Positions 43,219-51,573 of a DNA stretch of 64,000 bases are shown piece by piece. A program made the translations under genes and the position numbers. Position 1 is the stretch's first letter, and every line of letters starts with the position of its first letter. This DNA is from Alistipes sp. (lineage in GTDB: Bacteria; Bacteroidota; Bacteroidia; Bacteroidales; Rikenellaceae). The stretch is taken from contig JAHHQK010000006.1 of NCBI GenBank assembly GCA_020026435.1, positions 11,942-75,941 of the forward strand. The letters are read 5' to 3'. The notes under the pieces were generated by a model, which was not told the origin of the DNA, searched no databases, and saw only the letters and a program-made list of their open reading frames with translations.

Positions 43219-44979
43219 TTATTCGGTCGGTTTTTTATCCTCGAAACGGCGGGTCACCTCCTCGGCGTCGGCTCCCTTTTCGAGGGCCTTGCGCCAGTAG
43301 GTCTCGGCCAGGAAACGCTCTCCCTGGGCATTGAGTATGTCGCCGTAGTGGAGGAGCAGTTCGCTGCTGGAGTGGCCGTCGAGGGCCAGGGCCTGCTGCA
43401 TGGTCTTCTTGGCTTCGGCCGAGCGGCCCAGGCGGTGGAGGATCCAGGCGTAGGTGTCCAGGTAGGTGGGATTGTTCTCGGTGAGGGCCAGCACGCGTCC
43501 GGCCATGTCGAGGGCCTCCTCCAGGCGTTCGCCGTCCTGGGAGAGGAAGTAGGCGTAGTTGTTCAGCACAAGGGCATTCTCGGGATTGAGACCTAGACTG
43601 CGATCATAGGCTTCGTAGCACCGTTTGATGAGCTTGCGCGAAAGGGGCTTTTCCTTGCGGGCCTCGGCCTCGGATTCGGCCTTGAGGTGGTAGGTATCCC
43701 CCACTATGCCCCAGATGGCACTGCGTGTCGAATCGTCGGGGGCGTAGCGCAGCGAGGAGCGGTAGGCCGCAATGCCGTCGTCGAACCGCTTGGCGTAGAT
43801 CAGGGCATTGCCCCGCGCCAGGTGGAAGCGAGTCTCTCCGGGGAAGAGTTGCAGGGCTCGCTCGACGTATCGGCGTACGGAGTCGGGACGTTGCTTGTAG
43901 CTCTCGATGTCGATCACCGAGATGTAGTAGTCTTTCTGGGGGGGAGTGTCGTCGAGATGCTCCTTGTAGAGCTCCAGCGCACGGTCCAGCTCGCCCGAGG
44001 CGATCAGGTGGCCGGCGTAGAGATCCACCACATCCTTGTCGCGGGGATAGAGCATCATGAGGGTCGAGGCCAGATGGCTCAGTTGTAGGTAATACTCGCG
44101 GTAGAACCTCACGTCGGCCGTGAAGCGTTTGAAACGGTCGACCTTGGCACTGACGGGAAGATCCTTCGAGAGGAAGATCTTCTTGGTGACGTCCAGCAGG
44201 GCGAGGTAGTTGTGGCGGCGCGAGTAGTGGTCCGAGATGGCCAGCAGCGTGGGCAGATTCGTGGAGTCGATCCCGAGGGCCCGCTCATAGGAGAGCATGG
44301 CCAGAGAGTCCTTGCCCGAGTAACCGTAGAGGTCGCCCAGGTCGATGTGGTTCTCGATCTCGTAGGGGGCCTGGCGGATGGCTTCCCGGGCCTCGTCGAT
44401 CGCCTTGTCGAACTGGTAGGTCGAGATCAGCAGGCGGCGTTTCATGATGCCCAGATACGGGATGCGGCCGAAGCGGATCTCGGCCGAGTCGAGGATTGCA
44501 AGGGCCATGTAGGGATTCTTCTCTTGCTCGTAGAGGGCCGCCAGCAGGCGGTAGTTGTCTGGCGAGTCCTTGTCCAGGTCACACAGGTCGCGGAACACCC
44601 CGATGGCCTCGCCGTAGCGTCCCGCCATGATGAGCGCCTGGCCGTAGCTGCGGTGATACCACAGGTTGGCCGAATCGGTGCGGTAGGCCTTGCGGGCCAG
44701 GTCGACGGCCTCGTCGGGCGACGAGTACATATTGTTGGCGAAGAGCTCGTAGTAGGCCGGAGCGTAGGTCGAATCCAGGCTTATGGCTTCGCGGAACATC
44801 TGTTCGGCACGGACGGAGTCCTGGAAGATCGTGTTGCGCTTGATTCCCTCGGTGTAGAGCCACACCGTTCTCAAAGAGTCGGGATAGAGCGGTTGCTCGG
44901 TTTTCTCGGGCCCTTTTCCGCTGACGAAGGCCGACAGAAAGAGCATCACGGTCAGAATTATCGCTGAGATCCTTTTCAT
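43219..44979 (-). CDS. Exported TPR-repeat protein
   Basis: A 586-residue protein with an N-terminal signal peptide (MKRISAIILTVMLFLSAFVSG) and, from about residue 60 to the end, tandem helical repeats of TPR type. Examples are AYYELFANNMYSSPDEAVDLARKAY, NYRLLAALYEQEKNPYMALAIL and ALVLNNYAYFLSQDGERLEEALDMAGRVL, with the usual small residues at positions 8, 20 and 27. TPR proteins are scaffolds; the partner is unknown. It directly precedes the EnvC-like gene (12-base gap), which suggests an envelope or division role. No promoter was found in the 125-base gap from pheS, which instead contains a parS-like site. Confidence 0.85.
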   Translation of the reverse strand: MKRISAIILTVMLFLSAFVSGKGPEKTEQPLYPDSLRTVWLYTEGIKRNTIFQDSVRAEQMFREAISLDSTYAPAYYELFANNMYSSPDEAVDLARKAYRTDSANLWYHRSYGQALIMAGRYGEAIGVFRDLCDLDKDSPDNYRLLAALYEQEKNPYMALAILDSAEIRFGRIPYLGIMKRRLLISTYQFDKAIDEAREAIRQAPYEIENHIDLGDLYGYSGKDSLAMLSYERALGIDSTNLPTLLAISDHYSRRHNYLALLDVTKKIFLSKDLPVSAKVDRFKRFTADVRFYREYYLQLSHLASTLMMLYPRDKDVVDLYAGHLIASGELDRALELYKEHLDDTPPQKDYYISVIDIESYKQRPDSVRRYVERALQLFPGETRFHLARGNALIYAKRFDDGIAAYRSSLRYAPDDSTRSAIWGIVGDTYHLKAESEAEARKEKPLSRKLIKRCYEAYDRSLGLNPENALVLNNYAYFLSQDGERLEEALDMAGRVLALTENNPTYLDTYAWILHRLGRSAEAKKTMQQALALDGHSSSELLLHYGDILNAQGERFLAETYWRKALEKGADAEEVTRRFEDKKPTE

Positions 44980-45021
44980 GGGAATCCTGAATTTTATGAA
45001 GGTTTATGATCGCTTTATTCA

Positions 45022-45051
45022 AGAAAAGTGCTCCACGTGGAACACTTTTCT
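45022..45051. other. parS: parS-like ParB-binding site 3 in an extended palindrome
   Basis: The core TGCTCCACGTGGAACA (45029-45044) differs at one position from the TGTTCCACGTGGAACA form. It sits inside a 30-base inverted repeat whose outer arms AGAAAAGTG / CACTTTTCT are perfect, with one mismatched pair only. It lies in the pheS-TPR gap, 3,214 bases from site 2. The extended arms are not part of the known parS consensus. Confidence 0.8.
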
Positions 45052-45104
45052 CGATACTGCCCCACTCTTCTGCGGGACAGAGATGATTGGTTTTTGACGG
45101 GACG

Positions 45105-46130
45105 TTAAAGAGCCGTGTCGAACTGGTGGAGGAAGCGCACGTCGTTCTCGAAGTAGAGGCGCAGGTCCTTGACACCGTATTTCAACATGGCGATACGTTC
45201 AATACCCATGCCGAACGCGAAGCCCGAATACTTCTCCGGGTCGATGTTGTTTGCGCGCAGGACGTTGGGGTCGACCATACCGCAACCCATGATTTCGAGC
45301 CAGCCCGTGCCCTTGCAGACGGGGCAGCCCTTGCCGCCGCAGAGGTTGCACGACACGTCGACCTCGGCCGAAGGCTCCGTGAAGGGGAAGTACGACGGAC
45401 GCATGCGGATGGCGGTCTGCTCGCCGAAGATCTCTTTGGCGAAGTAGAGCAACGACTGCTTCAGATCGGCAAACGATACACCCTCGTCGATGTAGAGACC
45501 TTCGAGCTGGTGGAAGATGCAGTGTGCGCGGTAGGAAATGGCCTCGTTGCGGAAGACACGTCCCGGGCAGATGACGCGGATGGGCGGTTTCTGATGCTCC
45601 ATCGTGCGGACCTGGATCGAGGAGGTGTGGGTGCGGAGCAGGATGTCGGGATTCTTCTCCACGAAGAACGTGTCCTGCATATCGCGTGCGGGGTGCTCGG
45701 GCGGGAAGTTCAGGGCCGAGAACACGTGGAAGTCGTCCTCGATCTCAGGGCCGTCGGCCACGGTGTAGCCCAGGCGCGAGAAGACTTCGATGATCTCGTT
45801 CTTGACGAGCGAGATGGGGTGGCGCGATCCGAGCTGCTCGGCGGAGCCCGGACGGGTCATATCGTCGATGGCTGAATGCTGCTCGGCGGCGGCATCCTGC
45901 ATCTGCTGGCGGAGGGTATTGATGCGCTCAGTGGCGGTCTGCTTGAGGCGGTTGATCAGCTGGCCCAACTCGCGTTTCTGCTCGGGAGCCACGCTCTTGA
46001 ACTGCTCCATGAGGGCGTTCAATTCGCCTTTCTTGCCGAGGATCTTGATGCGGTATTCCTCAACCTCGGCCGCTGTTTTCGGGGTGAACTCTTCGACCTG
46101 ACGAAGAAGTTCGTTGATTTTTTCGATCAT
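45105..46130 (-). CDS. pheS: Phenylalanyl-tRNA synthetase alpha subunit
   Basis: PheS forms the catalytic half of the alpha2beta2 enzyme that charges tRNA-Phe. The 341-residue protein has the N-terminal coiled coil (MIEKINELLRQVEEF), the class II motif 2 region GRVFRNEAISYRAHCIFHQLEG and motif 3 GFAFGMGIERIAMLKYGVKDLRLYFENDVRFLHQF. A short four-cysteine segment, CNLCGGKGCPVCKGTGW, lies near residue 270. pheT is not adjacent on either side, which is unlike E. coli but common in Bacteroidota. Transcription is from 46192-46199, divergent from the patatin gene. Confidence 0.97.
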   Translation of the reverse strand: MIEKINELLRQVEEFTPKTAAEVEEYRIKILGKKGELNALMEQFKSVAPEQKRELGQLINRLKQTATERINTLRQQMQDAAAEQHSAIDDMTRPGSAEQLGSRHPISLVKNEIIEVFSRLGYTVADGPEIEDDFHVFSALNFPPEHPARDMQDTFFVEKNPDILLRTHTSSIQVRTMEHQKPPIRVICPGRVFRNEAISYRAHCIFHQLEGLYIDEGVSFADLKQSLLYFAKEIFGEQTAIRMRPSYFPFTEPSAEVDVSCNLCGGKGCPVCKGTGWLEIMGCGMVDPNVLRANNIDPEKYSGFAFGMGIERIAMLKYGVKDLRLYFENDVRFLHQFDTAL

Positions 46131-46132
46131 AT

Positions 46133-46163
46133 TTTGATTGTTTATCCTTTTTCTCTACTTTTG
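46133..46163 (+). promoter_or_regulatory. Complete promoter for the patatin gene
   Basis: TTTG (46133-46136), 19 bases, then TACTTTTG (46156-46163): both Bacteroidota promoter boxes at ideal spacing. It lies 51 bases before the patatin ATG and just upstream of the divergent pheS start. Confidence 0.75.
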
Positions 46164-46191
46164 ACAAGTGCATTAGACACATTATAGTACG

Positions 46192-46199
46192 CAAAGTTA
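46192..46199 (-). promoter_or_regulatory. Promoter -7 element for pheS
   Basis: The minus strand reads TAACTTTG, 61 bases before the pheS ATG. The pheS and patatin transcripts would overlap at their 5' ends. Confidence 0.6.
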
Positions 46200-46214
46200 T
46201 AAAAAAAAAGGCAT

Positions 46215-48539
46215 ATGTTGCGTAAATCCCTTTCATTTCTCCTGGTTATGTTGTTCAGCCTCTCCGCTTTCGGTGCCGTGAAGCGGGGCGGAGTGGGTAT
46301 CGTGATGAGTGGCGGCGGTGCCAAAGGACTCTATCACATCGGTGTCCTGGAGGCGCTCGAAGAGCGTGGGATCCCGATCGATTATGTGGGTGGCACGTCG
46401 ATGGGCTCGATCATCGCCGCGATGTATGCCGCGGGCTACTCCCCGCGCGAGATGCGTGAGATCGTGGCTTCGGGAGTGATCAAGGAGTGGGTGTCGGGGT
46501 ATATCGACCCCAATAAATATATGTCCTACTACCGCCAGGTTGGCCAGCCGCCCGCCTCGATCAGCGTAAGACTCGACTTCAGCAAGAAGGAGAGCGGAAA
46601 GAGCGCCTTCAAGATGCCGACCAACCTCGTCTCGTCGACGCAGATCGACATGGCCCTCAACGAGTTGTTCGCCGGGGCCACCGAGGCCGCCGACCGCGAC
46701 TTCGACAGGCTGATGGTCCCCTTTCTGTGTGTGGCCAGCGACATGAATGCCCGACGTCCGGTCGTCTTCCGCAAGGGGGAGCTGGGCGAGGCCGTGCGTG
46801 CCTCTATGTCGATCCCGTTGGTGTTCAAACCCGTCGTGCGCGACTCGATGCTGCTCTACGACGGCGGAATCTTCGATAACTTCCCCTGGAAACCCATGGA
46901 CAAGGCCTATCGCCCGTCGTTCATCATCGGCAGCATCTGTACGGCTGGAAACGAACCCCCGACCGAGCAGAGCAGCATCTTCGACCAGGCCTTCATGCTG
47001 GCCATGCAGGAGACCGACTACACCCTGCCCAAGGGGAGGAGTGTGAGCATAGCGCGGGCCGTGGGGGTCAATATGCTGGACTTCGACCGTGCGCAGGAGA
47101 TCATGGATGCCGGTTACGAGGATGCCATGAAGGCGATGCCCGAGATCGAGCGGCAGATTCGCCGCCGCTGCACGCCCGAGCAGTTCGCCATGCGCCGCGA
47201 GGCCTTCCGCTCGCAGTGTCCGCCCCTGGTCTTCGACGACTATAAGTTTTACGGGGTGACCACCGCCCAGCGCAACTACATCCGCGACTTCGTGAAGGTC
47301 GACCGTCGGACGGTGGACGAGCAGCGTACGATGGATTTCGACCAGTTGCGCAACAACCTCTACGAGGTGCTGGCGGCCGGTGACTTCACGATGGATTTCC
47401 CCCACGTGACCTACAACAGGCAGACGGGCCACTATTCGTTTGATGCGCGTTTCCGCACGAAGCCCAACTTCAAGTTCTCGGTCGGAGGTTATGTCTCCTC
47501 GACGGCCTTCAACCAGGCGTTCCTCGGGGCGAATTACCAGAAGATCGGACGTGTGGCTCAGCAGTTCGGGGTGAATATGTTCCTCGGACCGCTGACCTCG
47601 TGGGGATCGGTCGGCGGACGCACGGACTTCTATATGGGTAAGGCCCTGTTTCTGGATTATTCCTTCAACTTCTCCTACCGCAACCTCACGCACGGATATT
47701 TCGGCCACCTCACGAAGGTGACCAATGCCCTCCAGATCAAGGACAGCGAGATCTTCGCCTCCCTGGGTCTGGGTATGCCCCTCACCCACCGCAGCCTTTT
47801 CATGCTGAGGGCCAATTCGGGTCATGTCAACTACCACCACGACTCCTCGATGATCGAACCCGACATGGATGACCACACGCGTTTCTCGTTCTTCGGTCTG
47901 AAGGCCGAGGTGCGCCGCAATACTCTCGACAAGATGCTCTATGCGAGCCGGGGATCGAACCTGAGTCTGTCGGCGATCTTCATTACCGGAAACGACAAGT
48001 TCAAACCCCATGAAAGCCGCCACTTCATCTCGACCCGTCGCCGCAATTGGTTCGGGGCGCGTTTCTCGTGGGAGAAGTTCTTCGACATACCGCAGTGCAA
48101 CTGGTTCTCGATGGGTGTGAATGTCGACGCCGTGTTCACCAACCACCCCGACTTCTCGCGTGACGGTGCCACTCTGCTCTCGTTGCCGACCTATGCTCCC
48201 ATCCAGCACGCCAAGATGATCTATATGCCGGCCTTCCGCGGCAAGCGTTTCCTGGCGGGAGGATTCATGCCGACGTTCGACATATTGAGCAACTTCTATT
48301 TCCGCACGGGATTCTACGCCATGTTCCGCGAGCGGCGCAGTCATGACCCCCTGGTGGTCAATTATAGCGAGGAGGAGCGGCGTATGCATTACATTGTCGA
48401 TGCGTCGCTGGTCTACCGTTCGCCGATCGGGCCCGTGTCGCTGAGCCTCACCAAATACGATCTGCGCGACTGGCGCAATATGTATCTTACCTTCAGTTTC
48501 GGCTACGCGATCTTTTCGCCGAGGGGGACCTTCTATTAG
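46215..48539 (+). CDS. Patatin-like phospholipase with C-terminal beta-barrel (PlpD/type Vd-like)
   Basis: A 774-residue exported protein with a signal peptide (MLRKSLSFLLVMLFSLSAFG). The patatin domain spans about residues 25-320 with the oxyanion loop MSGGGAKGLY, the nucleophile elbow GGTSMGS (Ser62) and the catalytic Asp in DGGIFDNFP near 216. From about 400 the sequence becomes alternating aromatic strands (FSVGGYVSSTAFNQAFLGANY, RTDFYMGKALFLDYSFNFSYRN) up to the end, an Omp85-like barrel. This architecture is the type Vd autotransporter pattern, in which a lipase is tethered to or released from the outer membrane. Catalytic dyad intact; substrate (phospholipid) inferred. Confidence 0.88.
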   Translation: MLRKSLSFLLVMLFSLSAFGAVKRGGVGIVMSGGGAKGLYHIGVLEALEERGIPIDYVGGTSMGSIIAAMYAAGYSPREMREIVASGVIKEWVSGYIDPNKYMSYYRQVGQPPASISVRLDFSKKESGKSAFKMPTNLVSSTQIDMALNELFAGATEAADRDFDRLMVPFLCVASDMNARRPVVFRKGELGEAVRASMSIPLVFKPVVRDSMLLYDGGIFDNFPWKPMDKAYRPSFIIGSICTAGNEPPTEQSSIFDQAFMLAMQETDYTLPKGRSVSIARAVGVNMLDFDRAQEIMDAGYEDAMKAMPEIERQIRRRCTPEQFAMRREAFRSQCPPLVFDDYKFYGVTTAQRNYIRDFVKVDRRTVDEQRTMDFDQLRNNLYEVLAAGDFTMDFPHVTYNRQTGHYSFDARFRTKPNFKFSVGGYVSSTAFNQAFLGANYQKIGRVAQQFGVNMFLGPLTSWGSVGGRTDFYMGKALFLDYSFNFSYRNLTHGYFGHLTKVTNALQIKDSEIFASLGLGMPLTHRSLFMLRANSGHVNYHHDSSMIEPDMDDHTRFSFFGLKAEVRRNTLDKMLYASRGSNLSLSAIFITGNDKFKPHESRHFISTRRRNWFGARFSWEKFFDIPQCNWFSMGVNVDAVFTNHPDFSRDGATLLSLPTYAPIQHAKMIYMPAFRGKRFLAGGFMPTFDILSNFYFRTGFYAMFRERRSHDPLVVNYSEEERRMHYIVDASLVYRSPIGPVSLSLTKYDLRDWRNMYLTFSFGYAIFSPRGTFY

Positions 48540-48825
48540 GTGTGGCCGTGGCGGTCTGAAGCGATGCGGGACGATGTATCCTCCGCTGCGGCGGATTTTG
48601 GGGCGGAGTGCCTGGCGGGCGGTTGGTTTTCGGGGCAGGTGGCGGAAATGGTCCGTTTAGTTCGGGAAAGGGCCCAAAAAGGCGGATAAAGGCCCGAAAA
48701 CCGGGAATTGGCGCACCAATACGCTGATACGGGGGCATTTCTCCCTTTTTATGAGGAGAAATCCGCGGGTAAAATACCAATAAATGGTGATTGCGGGCTT
48801 TGCTTTTTTGTGCGACCTTTGCAAC

Positions 48826-48906
48826 AGAAACAAAAAGTAATTCTGCCGTTTCGTAGTGTGATGTTTGTGTGTGAATAAGGCTACCTCTTTCGGGTAGCCT
48901 TTTTTC
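48826..48906 (+). ncRNA. Candidate small RNA with terminator
   Basis: Between the patatin and nitroreductase genes, a TTG (48791-48793) and GACCTTTG (48814-48821) are spaced 20 bases apart and resemble a promoter, though the first -7 base is G rather than T. The predicted ~80-base transcript could fold a CAGAA/TTCTG stem. It ends in a clean terminator, AAGGCTACC / GGTAGCCTT (48877-48885 and 48893-48901), with T6. The terminator is 340 bases from the patatin stop, too far to be its obvious own. No reading frame is evident. The rest of the 438-base gap shows nothing else. RNA existence is inferred. Confidence 0.4.
48877..48906 (+). terminator. Terminator before the nitroreductase gene
   Basis: A 9-bp stem AAGGCTACC / GGTAGCCTT with a short TCTTTCG loop, running into TTTTTT. 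It ends 24 bases before the nitroreductase -7 element. Confidence 0.9.
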
Positions 48907-48929
48907 ATGTGCGGTTCGGGAATTTTTTC

Positions 48930-48937
48930 TAAATTTG
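48930..48937 (+). promoter_or_regulatory. Promoter -7 element for the nitroreductase
   Basis: TAAATTTG (TAnnTTTG) lies 40 bases before the ATG. Confidence 0.6.
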
Positions 48938-48977
48938 TCCTCGAACCGGATTCGGATAACCAACAAAAAACGTAGAT

Positions 48978-49508
48978 ATGGAATTCAAGGATTTGATGAA
49001 GAAGCGGCGCAGTATCCGCAAATATTCCGACCGCCCCGTTCCCGAGGAGGTGCTGGATCGTATTCTGGAGGTGACGCTCGATGCTCCCTCGTCGCGAAAT
49101 TCGCGCTCGTCGCGTTTCCTGATCGTCGACGATCCCGCCCTGGTGAGCCGTATGGCGCAGATGCGCGATTACGGTTCGGCCTTCATGGAGGGGGCGCCTC
49201 TGGCCGTGGTGGTGCTGGGTGACCGCACAAAGAGCGATATGTGGGAGGTGAATGCCGCCATCTCGGCCACCGTCCTCCAACAGGCGGCCGTCGACGAGGG
49301 GCTGGCGTCGTGCTGGGTGCAGATTGCCGGGCGTCCGCGTCTGAAGGACGAGCCGCAGGGCGAGCGTGCGGTGGATTACCTGCGCGGATTCCTGCCCATT
49401 CCCGAGGAGTGCGAGGCGCTCTGTACCATGGTGATGGGCTATTCTGATTTCGAGCCGAAGCCCTTGCCTGCGGCCGACAACACGGGACGCGTTATCCGCC
49501 TCAAATAA
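48978..49508 (+). CDS. Nitroreductase-family flavoprotein
   Basis: A 176-residue FMN-dependent oxidoreductase of the nitroreductase fold. It has the FMN phosphate-binding KKRRSIRKYSDRPVPEEVL at the N-terminus, LDAPSSRNSRSSRFLIVDD, AAISATVLQQAAVDEGLASCWVQIAG and the final MVMGYSDFEPKPLP. The chain is at the short end of the family. Physiological substrate unknown; such enzymes reduce quinones, flavins or nitro-compounds with NAD(P)H. Single gene with its own promoter and a downstream hairpin shared with recJ. Confidence 0.9.
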   Translation: MEFKDLMKKRRSIRKYSDRPVPEEVLDRILEVTLDAPSSRNSRSSRFLIVDDPALVSRMAQMRDYGSAFMEGAPLAVVVLGDRTKSDMWEVNAAISATVLQQAAVDEGLASCWVQIAGRPRLKDEPQGERAVDYLRGFLPIPEECEALCTMVMGYSDFEPKPLPAADNTGRVIRLK

Positions 49509-49711
49509 GCCCTTCCCGGGGGGGTGGCCGGCGGATGGCTGTCCGAGGTGTCCCAAACGGAAATTCAGCTCCGCAGAGAGCCGGAAATGGTGCGCGAAAG
49601 CGGAGATGGAGGCTTGGTGCTGATGCTTGGAGCCGGTGGGCGGAATGCCCCTACCCTACTGCCGTCCCGCCGCCGAATAAAAAGAGGGCGCGTATTGCTG
49701 ACTAAATAAAC

Positions 49712-49757
49712 AAGATCACCCCTGTCGCAGTTGTCTGTGGCAGGGGTGATCTTTTGT
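49712..49757. terminator. Bidirectional terminator between the nitroreductase and recJ
   Basis: A perfect 13-bp stem AAGATCACCCCTG / CAGGGGTGATCTT (49712-49724 and 49741-49753) followed by TTTG on the plus strand. It lies between convergent genes. No gene is seen elsewhere in the 296-base gap. Confidence 0.82.
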
Positions 49758-49804
49758 AAAGGAGGGTTGAGCAAACCCTCTTTTTCGAGACTATCGTGAG
49801 GGTC

Positions 49805-51568
49805 TTATTTCAAGACCGGCTTGATGTCCTTGATGCGCAGCTGGGTCGAGACTGTGCCGCGGTAGTGGTTTTCGACGATCTGGTAGCAGACGTCGATCGG
49901 TTTGCGTGAGCGTACCCACTCGTAGTGCGTGGGCTGCTGGAAGGCAATCGACTGGAGGCGCGTGTTGGGCTTCTGACGCTGGATCAGCTCCATGCGCAGA
50001 TGCTCATACTCCATCCCCACCAGCTTGGCGTCGCCCGTGTTGCTCACTCCGAGCGTGGCGAATACCGGAGAGGTATTGCCCGGTCCGAAGGGCTGGAAAC
50101 GGTTCAGATCGCGGCGGAAGGCCGGCGTGATGTCCGAGAAGAGCAGCTCGCTGTCGATGTCGACCTGAGGGATCAGCATTTGGGGGTCGATATGTTCTTC
50201 GACATAGGCGTTGAAGCGGCGGGTGAACTCCTCCACGTTTTCGGGACGCATCGTGAGGCCCGCGGCGTACATGTGTCCGCCGAAGTTCTCCAGCAGATCC
50301 GAACACGACTCGATGGCCTGGTAGAGATCGAAGCCCGGAACCGAACGGGCTGAACCCGTCACGAATCCGTTGCTCATGGTCAGCACCACCGTCGGGCGGT
50401 AGTAGGTCTCGATCAGGCGCGAGGCCACGATGCCGACGATGCCCTTCATCCACTTGGGATTATAGACCACCGTGCTCTTGCGTTTCTTCAGTTCGGGGTT
50501 CCTCTCGATATAATCATGAGCCTCCTGGGTCACCGATCTGTCGATCGATTTGCGGTCCTGGTTGTAGGCGTCGATCACGTTGCCGAACTCGGCGGCCTGC
50601 GCTTCGTTACCCTCGATGAGCAACTCCACGGCGGCGTGTCCGCCCGACGGCGAGGCGTTTTCGTCGTTTTCATCCATCCGCATACGGCCCGCGGCGTTGA
50701 TGCGCGGCCCGATCTTGAAGACGATGTCGTCGATGGTGATGTTGTGTCGATCCAATCCGCAGATCTTGATGATCGACAACAGCCCGTTCGACGGATTGCG
50801 GTTGAGGTCCTTCAGTCCGAAATGGGCCAAAATACGGTTCTCTCCCACCAACGGTACGATGTCGGAGGCTATGCTTACCACCAGAAGATCGAGCAGCGTC
50901 GAGATCTGCTCAAACGGAATCCGGTGTTTCTGGGCATAGGCCTGCACCAGTTTGAATCCTACTCCACAGCCCGACAGTTCGTCGAACGGATAGGAGCAGT
51001 CGACCCGCTTGGGGTCGAGGACGGCTACGGCCTGAGGAATCTCATCGGCCGGCAGGTGATGGTCGCAGATGATGAAATCCACGCCTTGCTGCTTTGCATA
51101 GACTACCTTTTCCATGGCTTTGATGCCACAGTCCAAAGCAATGATCAGTCCGACCCCCTTGCGGGCGGCCAGATCGATACCTTTGATCGAAATACCGTAG
51201 CCTTCGGTATAACGATCGGGGATGTAGAACATCAGGTTTTTATGCCCGATCTGGCGCAAAAACTTGTAAACCAGGGCCACGGCCGTACAGCCGTCCACGT
51301 CGTAGTCGCCGTAGACCATGATCTTCTCCTGGTTACGGACGGCCTGTTCGACGCGCTCGACCGCACGGTCCATATCCTTCATCAGGAACGGATCGTGAAG
51401 GTCGTCGAGACTCGGTTTAAAGAATTTCTCCGCCTTTTCTACTGTGTCTATGCCTCTCTGTACGAGTAGGTTGGCCAGCACGGGCGAGATTCGGAGCGCG
51501 GAGGCCAATGAGGCCACTCGCCCGGGCTCGCCCTGGGCTTTCACTACCCAGCGTTTTTCTATGGGCAT
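49805..51568 (-). CDS. recJ: Single-stranded-DNA-specific 5'-3' exonuclease RecJ
   Basis: RecJ degrades 5' single strands in recombination and mismatch repair. The 587-residue protein has the DHH-family motifs MVYGDYDVDGCTAVALVYKFL, LIIALDCGIKAMEKV, FIICDHHLPADEIPQAVAVLDPKR, and GPRINAAGRMRM. The DHHA1 part carries SGSARSVPGFDLYQAI-like residues and NFGGHMYAAGLTM near 430. All metal ligands appear present. It begins five bases after lipB, so it is the third gene of a lipA-lipB-recJ transcript; I know of no functional link between lipoylation and RecJ. Confidence 0.96.
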   Translation of the reverse strand: MPIEKRWVVKAQGEPGRVASLASALRISPVLANLLVQRGIDTVEKAEKFFKPSLDDLHDPFLMKDMDRAVERVEQAVRNQEKIMVYGDYDVDGCTAVALVYKFLRQIGHKNLMFYIPDRYTEGYGISIKGIDLAARKGVGLIIALDCGIKAMEKVVYAKQQGVDFIICDHHLPADEIPQAVAVLDPKRVDCSYPFDELSGCGVGFKLVQAYAQKHRIPFEQISTLLDLLVVSIASDIVPLVGENRILAHFGLKDLNRNPSNGLLSIIKICGLDRHNITIDDIVFKIGPRINAAGRMRMDENDENASPSGGHAAVELLIEGNEAQAAEFGNVIDAYNQDRKSIDRSVTQEAHDYIERNPELKKRKSTVVYNPKWMKGIVGIVASRLIETYYRPTVVLTMSNGFVTGSARSVPGFDLYQAIESCSDLLENFGGHMYAAGLTMRPENVEEFTRRFNAYVEEHIDPQMLIPQVDIDSELLFSDITPAFRRDLNRFQPFGPGNTSPVFATLGVSNTGDAKLVGMEYEHLRMELIQRQKPNTRLQSIAFQQPTHYEWVRSRKPIDVCYQIVENHYRGTVSTQLRIKDIKPVLK

Positions 51569-51573
51569 ACGAT

